Shown: positions 55,944 to 64,000 of the stretch, one piece after another
How the letters are laid out: the number at the start of each line of letters is the position of its first letter
Position numbering within the stretch: position 1 is the first letter of the stretch
NCBI GenBank assembly: GCA_002102555.1
Contig: MCFL01000036.1
Coordinates: forward strand, 220,604-284,603
Direction: 5' to 3'
DNA from: Catenaria anguillulae PL171
Taxonomy: Eukaryota > Blastocladiomycota > Blastocladiomycetes > Blastocladiales > Catenariaceae
DNA: 64,000 bases
Notes under the pieces: generated by a model
What the model was told of the DNA's origin: nothing
The model's database searches: none
Seen by the model: only the letters and a program-made list of their open reading frames with translations
Program-made: the position numbers and the translations under genes

Positions 55944-58644
55944 TCACGACCTCGACGACGAAAACATTTGCCAATACGACGATCCCATGCCCGAATTGGA
56001 CCGTTGCAACCGCTGCGTCCCACTACTGCTGGCGCTTCCCCTGCGCGCGGGCGACGGGCTCCGCTGCGTAAACACCGATCCGCCACCTGCCGCGGGCGTC
56101 ACCAGCGGGCCGTTGGGTGTCCCCGGCCGCGACGGGGTCGGCGAACTGAGAGTGGACCCGCCCGCGGCCGCAGGCGCGGCAACCATGCCCACCGAGGACG
56201 TCGGCGCAAGTACCCAGGGCGATGGGCGCGGCGAAGCGTCGCCACCAAACGGGTTGACGGGGTTGGGCGACGGGGAAGCTGCGGGTGTGACTGGTGGCTT
56301 TTTCACACGGGCATTGAACGTGAGCTGGGCAATGGCTGCAGCCGCCGAGTTGGTGGATGGCGCGGGTGATGTGGATGCAGACGAGGGCGTCAGGTCTTCG
56401 AGATCCAGTTCGTCGTCGTCGTGCTCGTGGTGGTGGCCGTGGTGGTGGTGGGCATGCGAACCTGGATGGCGTGCCGCCGCGGCGGCCGACGATGAGGGAT
56501 GGTCGTCCAGGTCCATCATGAAATCCGTGCCGCCGAAATCCACCGACGACGGCCGCGACGACTTGTTGGTGGCCGGATCCACAAATGGCGGATACTCGGA
56601 CTTCGGCCCGCCCAAGCTGCTTGCAAGTGACATGGCCGACGACCCGTAAAATGAGCTGGCTAGCGGGGTGGCCGGCATAAACGACCGCGACAAGGACCCA
56701 ATGGGTGCGCCTGGTGCCCACGAGTAGCCCATGAACACATCTTGCAAGCTGGCACTCAAGTCGTGCGACGGCGGGCTCAATTTCGGGCTCATTTGCGTAA
56801 AGCACTCTTCAAAGTTGGACAAGTCAAGGGCGTTTCTCACCTTGGGCACATACGGCGCCTCGACGCGCTTGTAGTACACGTCCTCCCAGTTGACGCCCTT
56901 GAAAAACACATGCCCTTGGATATCCCTAGCCGCGGTTGCCCCATGGCCCAGCCGGCGCATCGGGTCGCGTTCAAGCAAGCCCGACAAAAACGCCCTGGCA
57001 TCCGACGCCATATCCGCGGGAAACTCGAGCGGGTCCTCGAGCACGCGCTGGTACATGACCGAGTGGTTGTCTGCCCAGAAGGGCGTCATGCCCACCAGCA
57101 TTTCGTACACGAGCGTGCCAAACGACCACCAGTCGACTTCAAAGCCGTACTCTTCGTTGCGCAGGATTTCCGGCGCAAGGTATTCGGCCGTACCTGCAAA
57201 CGTGTTGGTGCGGGCGTTGGAGTTGGACGAGCCGTCTTTGGATGGGCGGAACATTTTCGAGAGGCCAAAGTCGGTCAGAAGAATGTGGCCGTCTGGTTGC
57301 AGGAGAATGTTTTCGGGTTTGAGGTCGCTGTGTAACGTGACACACAAACAGGTCTGGGAGTGAGCGAGCAAATCAATGGGTAAAGGCAAGAACAAGAGGG
57401 AAAAAAAACTCCAAGGTACCGGTAAACAACGCCCAACCGATGCAACTCGAGCACCCCCAAGACGATTTCTGCAGCGTAAAATCTTGTCCGCTGCAACTGG
57501 AACCGGCCAAACTTTGCCAACTGAGTCGCGATATCGCCGCCCGCAACGAAATCAAGGACCAGAAACAACTCGCTTTCCGAGGTGAAGGCATTGTGACACT
57601 GAATCAAAAACGGATGCTGAATCTGTGCAATTGAGCTGAGAATCTTGCGCTCGGCCAGCGTATGGCTGAGCTCCTTGTTCATGATGACGGACGATTTGGA
57701 AATGGACTTGAGCGCATAGAGATTGGACGACTTTTTGTGGCGGACGAGAAGCACTTTGCCCATGCACCCTTTGCCGAGCACCTGGATGATGTGGTAGTCG
57801 TCCACCGTCACTTTGCGCTTGCGTGCCTCTTGCTTGGGCTCGTACGTGACTTGCCCGTGCTGCAGCATGTCGTACACATGCTGCACTTGGGCATTGTTGA
57901 TGCACGAGAAGAACCAGTGCGTGACGCCCGGGAACCGTCGGGTCGTATCTTGATCGAGGAGGTTTTTGAAGGCCGGGAAGAGGGCAATGGAGACGGCAAC
58001 ATCGGCGAGGGAAAAGTGCGACGAAAGCAGTGTTGGTTGGTGCGCAAGTGTGGATTCGAGGGTGGCCAGCACTTGAATGACGGATTGGCGGGCGGTTTCA
58101 ACCTGTGTAAACGGTGAACAAAGGCAATCAATTGTGGAAGTGAGTAAATTTTGAGAATAGCAGCGGAGCATGCCCAGGGAGTTGAATGCAGGTGCAGGAT
58201 GCCAAAGTGGGAAGACCGATAAAGACAAAGATAGAGATGGCGGGTGAACGGCACAAACGACCCATCGGTGTGTCGGACCAGGACACTGGAAAAAGGGTCA
58301 AGACGAACCTCGTGTTGTACAAACGGAATGATTCCAATGGAGGCATAAAGCCATGCTGCAATGTGCGGTGTCAGCGCATTGTCTGCGAGTCGGAGATAAT
58401 GCTGTGCGGCGGCGTGTTCCTCATGAGCTTGTGGCCGTAAATGGGCCAGGTTGGGCGTGGACGACACAAAGTCGAGGATGGCGCTCGTGTCATACAGCCG
58501 GCACGATTCCGCCTGATACTGGGGAACGTTGGGGGCACTGGCGTTGCCAGAGAGGCCGTGGTTGTGACCGTGGCCGTTGGCATGGGCTGTGACGGCCGTG
58601 GAGGGATGGAGAGACGACGTTGCTGGTGGGAAACGGGTCGCCAT
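55944..58644 (-). CDS. AGC-family protein kinase with an N-terminal GST-like domain
   Basis: 800 residues from exons 58644-58309, 58102-57420 and 57327-55944; phases fit. Residues ~1-40 are His/Ala/Ser-rich. Residues ~45-215 look like a glutathione-S-transferase fold, chiefly its helical C-terminal half: YDTSAILDFVSSTPNLAH, YLRLADNALTPHIAAWLY, VETARQSVIQVLATLESTLA, SSHFSLADVAVSIALFPAF, RRFPGVTHWFFSCINNAQV. The kinase domain then shows VLGKGCMGKVLLVRHKK, YALKSISKS, FLVLDFVAGGDI, YRDLKPENILL, LLTDFGLSKMF, the activation loop NTFAGTAEYLAPEIL, and DWWSFGTLVYEMLVGMTPFW. The AGC tail has MSPKLSPP (turn motif) and DVFMGYSWAPG (hydrophobic motif), nearest to Sch9/S6K/Akt-type kinases. A long Ser/Pro/Gly tail with HHHH follows. 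A direct GST-kinase fusion is unusual. Confidence 0.88.
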
Positions 58645-60716
58645 AGTGTTGGATTGTGGTTTGGGTAGTTGGGCAGGCAAGCAGTCGCGCTGGGCAAGTG
58701 GGGGAATCAAAGGGCGGCGGACAATTGCCTGATAGCGTGCGTGGGTGCGTGCGGGCTGAGCGTGCTTGGCAGCAGAGAGCCGCAGTTGAAGTCGATAGGG
58801 CAATGGACGCGACCAGACGCAGGCTGAAGTGCGTGGGGGGCGTTGGGAGGCAGTCGCGAGTCAAAGTGCGTGATGACAGAGGTGCAGACAGCTTGACGTT
58901 GACGTTGACGTTGGGTGTGCTGCAGTGAATGAGTACCGTGGTCCAATACGAAAAGGCCGCGAGACGTCACTCAATAATAAACCGGAGGCGGAACACGGTG
59001 GCTGGGATGAACTCCAAAGATCGGCAGCCAGCCAGCCGGACGAAAAAAAAAAGTACAACACGAAATCCGCGTCGTTGTCAAGTAAAGTCGAGTCGACGTG
59101 GACGAGGATAACGCTGCGGTACGATGTGTCAGCGTGAAAAACAAGTCTGTCGACGCAGTCCAAGCACAATCGACCAAACCTTTGAAGAATGGCCACGTCT
59201 TGGCTGGAAGGAATGGAGAATGGCGCTGCGCTGCGCTTGTTGCAGTTGCAGTTGCAGTTGCGTCGGTGGCGAGTCGGTATCACGGCGCGAAACGCACTGC
59301 CGTGATGAATCGAGTCAGTCAGCTTCGGTTAGTCACCATCGGCCATAATGGACATGGTGGACGCGAACGTACCGAATGGATTGGGCCGAGGAGTGAGAGC
59401 CTTTGCAGAGAAAGGAAGATGTTCAGTTCGGACAGCAGTGTACGTTCACCGTGCTTGAGTGCTCGCGCTTATGTCTTGAGCGATGGGTAGAGAGAAGTGC
59501 ATTGTTGACGGCTGACCAAAAGAGATTGGAAGGAGGCGGCCGCAGGATTTTTGTGGACTGGCAAGTCTCAACACATGTGCGTCCCTCACGAGCATACATT
59601 TCCTGCTCAACACACACCTCCTGCCGTCCACCAATCGGAAGTGGAGACTTTCTTTTTCGATTCGATCGGCAGCAAACCGGCAGCAACATAAATGGTCCGC
59701 CGTTGAAAAAAGACATGGGTGATTGTGAAACACTTCCGGCCGCCCGTTTCGTCGTTTGTGTTGTTCGTTGACCGAATCTGAAACACCGCTGGGCCAGATT
59801 TAGAGCGACGGGTTGCGAACGTTTCACAATGATGCAAGATACGGGCAAGTATCCGGCGGATCCGGTCCAAGACCGCACACAACCTTTCGACCTAACGTCA
59901 TGTATCGCGCATTTGCCGGTCACGTTAACCCCAAGCTGGGCCCATGCACAGGCTTTGGATGAGGGCCCGCCAACCTTTAGCGTGTGAGACAGGTGCTCTC
60001 CTCCACTAAACGGATGGGATCTTGTATGCGGAAGCCACAACCCGCGGCGAAGCAAGCCGAGTAATGGCGATCTGTTCTTCACGCGCTGCCGAGAGACAAG
60101 TGGCTGGGAGTGGAGTCAGTGTACACATGCCAGCCCATCATGGGTTGATGCCATGGATAGTGTCGACAGCTGTTGAATATGAGACAGGGTCCCGGCAGTT
60201 TGGCGAAGTTCACCTTGAGGTTGAGGCGCACCCAGCGAAGCTCAAATGCAACATTCAGCGGATGACATCTCCATTGCTGAGCTCCTTTCGCGTGCAGCTG
60301 GATCTCTGTAACCCGTGTTTTGCTGGTTGTCAGGTAAGTATCATAATGCAGTTCCGTCTACAGAGGCCCCGTGTCCAGATGGGCTGATGATTTCATATTG
60401 GACACATGTCTGAGCAAGTGAGATGGTGCTGGCCAACGGACATGTGACTGGTAGCCCCGCTTGATAAATGTCGAGCTAAAGTGTCAAGTAAAGGCACGAC
60501 GGTTCTCTTGTGCAAAGGAAGATGATGATGTGGTCTATGCACCGGGGTGATGTATTAAGCGCAGGACACTTGGCGGACGGATATGCCAGCCAGAAGGGAT
60601 GAGCGGAACGAAAATGACAAATAGGGGGGACGCAATGATGGAGGAAAAAAAAATGTACACAAGGACACAATCGAGTCTGTGCCGCCAAGTCGGCACACAG
60701 AAAGCTAAAGGCAAAC
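58645..60716. other. Long intergenic region
   Basis: 2.07 kb without a supported gene, between the start of the GST/kinase gene and the stop of the PAP2 gene (both minus strand). A 219-codon minus-strand frame (60,082-59,423) has no motif, no splice signals and a low-complexity-like composition, so I do not call it. Confidence 0.5.
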
Positions 60717-61877
60717 TTACTGCTGACGCCCAGAATACTCGCGACCATTGCCGTCCACATTAACCGCCGTAAACCCAGACTGTGCCTCGGCGGCTGCGCT
60801 CTGTGTCGGGTGGACAGCAGCCACGTGTTGCCCAACCCCACCTGGGTTTGCCCCACTCGCATACACAGCCCTGTCGCCCGCGGCACCTGTACGAAGCGAC
60901 CGCACATACCTGTCCATGTCATGCAACTGCCTGGCCGACGTGACGCCCGCAACGGAAATGGTGACGAGCGAAAAGCCTTTGATGTACACCCTGGCCGTAA
61001 GAAACGCGACATAGGATCCGAGCAAGAAGCCCGCAATGATGTCGAGCCAATGGTGGCGGTGGTCGAGCCTGCGCGTCAGTGCCACAGCCAGCCCGCCGCA
61101 CACGGGCATGTGTGCGAGAAACAAGCGGAAGGCCTTTGGCACGTCGTGCGAATGGTCAAACACGCGCAGGCGCGTGGCGAGCCACAGCGACAGGTACACG
61201 GTGCCCGCGGCCGCGACTGACGAGTGGCCTGATGGGAACGACCGGCGGCCTTCCTTGATTTCGGCCGCGTCACCTGTGCAGATTTGCGGGTCTGTTGGGG
61301 AGGGCTTGCATCGGTCGAGAAAGTCGGGGCGCAGCTCGCCCACGAGGTTTTTCAGGGCGCCAGTGATGAAGAGGGTGATGCCGACCGACATGAGCAGGCC
61401 GATGGCTGGGCGGATCCCGCGCTGGCGCTTGGTCGCGAGGATGACGACAAAGGGGATGAAGACGGTCAGGATGGCGGCGAGCCATTCGGGGATGGTCTGC
61501 TTTTCGAGTGGGTACTGGATGGCGATGTTGTTGATGTTGTGCGTTTGCTTGAGGGGCGGGAGGATGTTGAGGATGAGGCCCCCAATCATGCAGGCGACAA
61601 TGGTGCCGATTTCGAAAAAGAGGTGGCGGCGATACGAGTGCGAGAGGAGGGTTTCGCGCTCGAGGGCACGGCGCTTTGCCACGTCGGGGTCCTCGTCCAA
61701 CAAGCCAAAGGGCAGATCGCCGAGCGAGGAGCTGTTGTGGTTGGGGGCGGGCATGGAGACCATGGGGATGGTTGCGTCCGAGGTGAAGCCCGGGTAGGGC
61801 AGGCCCGTGGGCGGGTGGTTGAGGTTCTGTGAGGAGGCCATCGATGCCGAGGATTGAGTGATGTTTGCGTTTGTCAT
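60717..61877 (-). CDS. PAP2-family lipid phosphate phosphatase
   Basis: A 386-residue, intronless integral membrane phosphatase of the LPP/DPP1 group, which removes phosphate from phosphatidate, diacylglycerol pyrophosphate or similar lipids. Six hydrophobic helices are visible between residues ~85 and 315. The three catalytic motifs are complete: KNLVGELRPDF (K-x6-RP), SFPSGHS, and RRLDHRHHWLDIIAG (R-x5-H-x3-D). The N-terminal ~80 and C-terminal ~65 residues are polar and probably cytosolic; the tail is Ala/Gly/Gln-rich. A likely location is the ER or vacuole membrane, by analogy with yeast. ATG at 61877 is the first in frame. Confidence 0.93.
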   Translation of the reverse strand: MTNANITQSSASMASSQNLNHPPTGLPYPGFTSDATIPMVSMPAPNHNSSSLGDLPFGLLDEDPDVAKRRALERETLLSHSYRRHLFFEIGTIVACMIGGLILNILPPLKQTHNINNIAIQYPLEKQTIPEWLAAILTVFIPFVVILATKRQRGIRPAIGLLMSVGITLFITGALKNLVGELRPDFLDRCKPSPTDPQICTGDAAEIKEGRRSFPSGHSSVAAAGTVYLSLWLATRLRVFDHSHDVPKAFRLFLAHMPVCGGLAVALTRRLDHRHHWLDIIAGFLLGSYVAFLTARVYIKGFSLVTISVAGVTSARQLHDMDRYVRSLRTGAAGDRAVYASGANPGGVGQHVAAVHPTQSAAAEAQSGFTAVNVDGNGREYSGRQQ

Positions 61878-62328
61878 GTTGGCTGCATTGGCGGCGACAT
61901 GCAGAGAGAGAGAGGGAACCGACTCGTGCCTTGAGGATTCGGTTGTCAGTAAATATTGACATGTACTTATTTCGTACCCATGTACGCCGAAGGAGGCCCT
62001 CAGTACAGTACCTGTTCGTCACTCAAGAATCAAAATGCGGTGCGCCAAGAAGGTCCTTGTTCGGCACGGCACGACGATCGCAAATAGGCTGAGCCATGAG
62101 TGCATTCTTCTAGAAGTCTTTTCTGGAACCGCCTGTCCGCACGGTTCCATGGACCATTCGCCATCCAGAACAGAATGGTACGAAACCGTGAATTATATTG
62201 AGCAACTAAACCCAGTGATGAAGGAGGTCAAAAGACAGCAGAATGATGCCCAAAAAATAGGGCGTGGTAGGTATGAATAAAAAGTGAGATCATAGAGAAG
62301 CGCCAGTGCGAATCATCGATATCCGTCA
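61878..62328. other. Intergenic region
   Basis: 451 bp between the PAP2 start and the stop of the last kinase gene. No gene is seen. Confidence 0.55.
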
Positions 62329-64000
62329 TCAGTTCTCTTTTCCTTTACCCCGCTTCCTCCTCCTGCCGTCCGCCTTTTCGAATCCACGCGTATCCTCATT
62401 TTCCTCGTTCTCACTTTCCTCGCTGACTGTCCGATACCGCTTCCCCCCAGTTTCCCTGCTCGCGGCTGACACACTGGTCGCCAACTCGATGGACGTTGAA
62501 CTGGAAAACGCGCGCAAGATTTGCCCACAAAGGTCGTGCACCTTTGCGCAATCGGCGGCATTCGCGACGCCGGCTTGGTTCATGTGTGCCGCCATCAAGG
62601 TCAACTCGCCCACAATGGCATCCACATCAGCAAACTCGCCCTGGACGAGACGCTTCAAAATCGTGGAAATGCTCACGTCTTGGTGCCCGTGCTCGCGGGA
62701 ACTCTTGTTGAGTGAGGCGAGAGGCAGGTTGGCCGCTTGAATCAAGGTACAAATGCGAGCAGTATCTGCATCGACCAGCGTCGAATGGGTTAGGCCGTGC
62801 ACAGAGAGGTTCGTGGTAATCAAATCGCCGACGGCACGCTCGTTCGCCGACGACGTTGCCAGGGGCGAGGTGGCTTTGACGAATCGGTCGTTCAGTTGGA
62901 GTGGTTTTGTGCCGGTGAGCGTGCGTGGAAGAGGCGACGTTTGACGCGAATGGTGTGCGGGAATTGCATCGCAACGACGTGCGGGTGAGGAGCATGTCTC
63001 GGATTTTGGCGCGTGCTTTGGAGATGCGCGCAAAGTGGTGTTGTCAAAGCTTGAGGAAGTCGCGAATGGAGGAGAATGTTGTGCAACCGAGCTGCGGAAA
63101 GAAGCGATTGAATCGATTTGTTGGCGCAGCCACTCTAGGTCGTCCGTGTCGTCCTGGTACCAGCGACTTTGCAAAGCACCATCTGCCGTCAATCTGTGAG
63201 ACCAGGGCACCCATTAGAGCTTTTTCAATAATGCAAGTTTGCCAGAGGCTGAGTATCTGTACCGAGCCGACGGGTCCTTTGTCAGCATCCCCAACAACAC
63301 AGCCTTCGATTCGGCCGAATAACCTTCAAAGTCTTCGGTCAGTGGCACCTGGCCAGCAACTATCCGTGTTTCAACCTGGTGCCTTGCCGAGTCGTCGTTC
63401 TGCAGGTCTGAAACAAACGGATGCTCGCGCACCATGAGCTCGTAAAGGAGCAACCCGATTGCCCAAATGTCGGTTTGATGGGACGAGCGGTGGCTGCGTA
63501 TCGAGGGCACGAATGCCTCGGGAGGCATGTACGGGAGGGATCCGAGAAGGTTCGAGCTTGTGGGTATGTTAGCTTGGGTTACAAATGCGCAAACAACCAG
63601 TGTGAACAGCCGGACGTACTCCCAACTTGCGCAAGCGAGTGCCTCCCCTGTACCCCTGTCTGAACCAGCGTCACCGCTCACCTTGAGCTGAACCAACCGG
63701 GTCTTCGTAATGAGTGCGAATTCCGGGGGCTTGGGAATCAAGTCTAAGAGCGATGGCACGCGTATCCAACCTTGACAACTTTTGGGAACTCGATGGCATG
63801 GTGTGGAAGCAGATGCTGGAGCTTGCAAGTCTTTGGCGAGACCGAAATCAAGTAAAATGGCGGTCGGAAACTCACTAGAGCGCGAGTTGTCAAGCATGAT
63901 GTTACTTGGCTTGATGTCGCGGTGTAAGACGCCGTTTGACTTGAGCGACTGGGTAAGGACACGCGTATCAGCGTCGTGAATCCATGCGCAGCAATAGGAT
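62329..64000 (-). CDS. Ser/Thr protein kinase (partial, N-lobe cut by window edge)
   Basis: Only the C-lobe and tail are inside the window. Visible motifs are NGVLHRDIKPSNIML (catalytic loop), ILLDFGLAKDL (DFG), NLLGSLPYMPPEAF (activation segment end), TDIWAIGLLLYELMVREHPF and LTKDPSARLTADGALQSRWY. The last match spans a 69-bp intron (63262-63194; GTACAG...CACAG with a CTAAT site) and shows that the stop-free stretch to 62,329 is the same protein, not a separate gene. The 3' exon is 63193-62329. Upstream introns between 63,830 and 63,570 are not fully resolved. The ~260-residue C-terminal extension is Ser/Thr-rich with a basic end (KADGRRRKRGKGKEN), suggesting a nuclear-localisation-type tail. 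CAMK-like features are likely but the family is not certain. Confidence 0.8.

Noticed and set aside
59423-60082. 219-codon minus-strand frame
   Set aside because: No recognisable motif, unusual Cys/Arg/Ser composition, no conserved neighbours or splice sites; judged chance.

Overview
The window looks like nuclear DNA of an early-diverging fungus. Genes are split by many short introns, roughly 40-290 bp and mostly 60-90 bp. Donors are of the GTATGT/GTACGT/GTGCGT kind, there are often CTAAC-like branch sites, and acceptors are CAG or TAG. Products are eukaryotic housekeeping proteins: cytosolic MetAP2, Arp5, Las1, Spb4, Sec61-gamma, mitochondrial Hsp60, mitochondrial AspRS and uS2m. A protein built of tandem ankyrin-like repeats ending in L-[ED]-W-W suggests Blastocladiomycota or Chytridiomycota; that is an inference from family knowledge, not proof. 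No bacterial operons, tRNA genes, CRISPR arrays or complete transposons were found.

Layout from left to right. 1-11 kb: 3' part of mitochondrial AspRS (cut by the left edge), a seven-TM receptor-like protein, the LEWW-repeat protein (one frameshift), a small membrane protein, a Kre9/Knh1-like cell-surface protein, and LAS1. 11.4-14.9 kb: left arm of an inverted duplication with an unknown proline-rich protein gene and an MGMT gene, facing each other. 15.8-24.6 kb: SPB4 helicase, HSP60 and a seven-exon secreted subtilase. 24.6-26.8 kb: gene-poor DNA with a dispersed repeat and gene relics. 26.8-43.5 kb: uS2m, a mitochondrial membrane protein, a methyltransferase, ARP5, glutathione synthetase, a DENN plus DUF547 protein, a coiled-coil protein and a ZnT6/Zrg17-like CDF protein. 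43.5-52.5 kb: accessory region with a poly-A tract, several weak genes and the right arm of the duplication, with second intact copies of MGMT and the proline-rich gene. 52.5-64 kb: MetAP2, Sec61-gamma, a kinase with an N-terminal GST-like domain, a PAP2 phosphatase and a protein kinase cut by the right edge.

Functionally, neighbours are mostly unrelated, as usual in fungi. Loose themes are ribosome biogenesis and translation (LAS1, SPB4, uS2m, AspRS, MetAP2), mitochondrial proteins, the secretory route (Sec61-gamma, CDF, DENN, Kre9-like, subtilase) and stress or repair (HSP60, GSH2, the MGMT pair). The most unusual items are the inverted duplication, the GST-like/AGC-kinase fusion, the DENN/DUF547 fusion, and single-base frameshifts in three otherwise well-preserved genes. 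Exon borders were worked out by hand from splice signals and reading phase; coordinates span start codon to stop codon with exons listed in the text.
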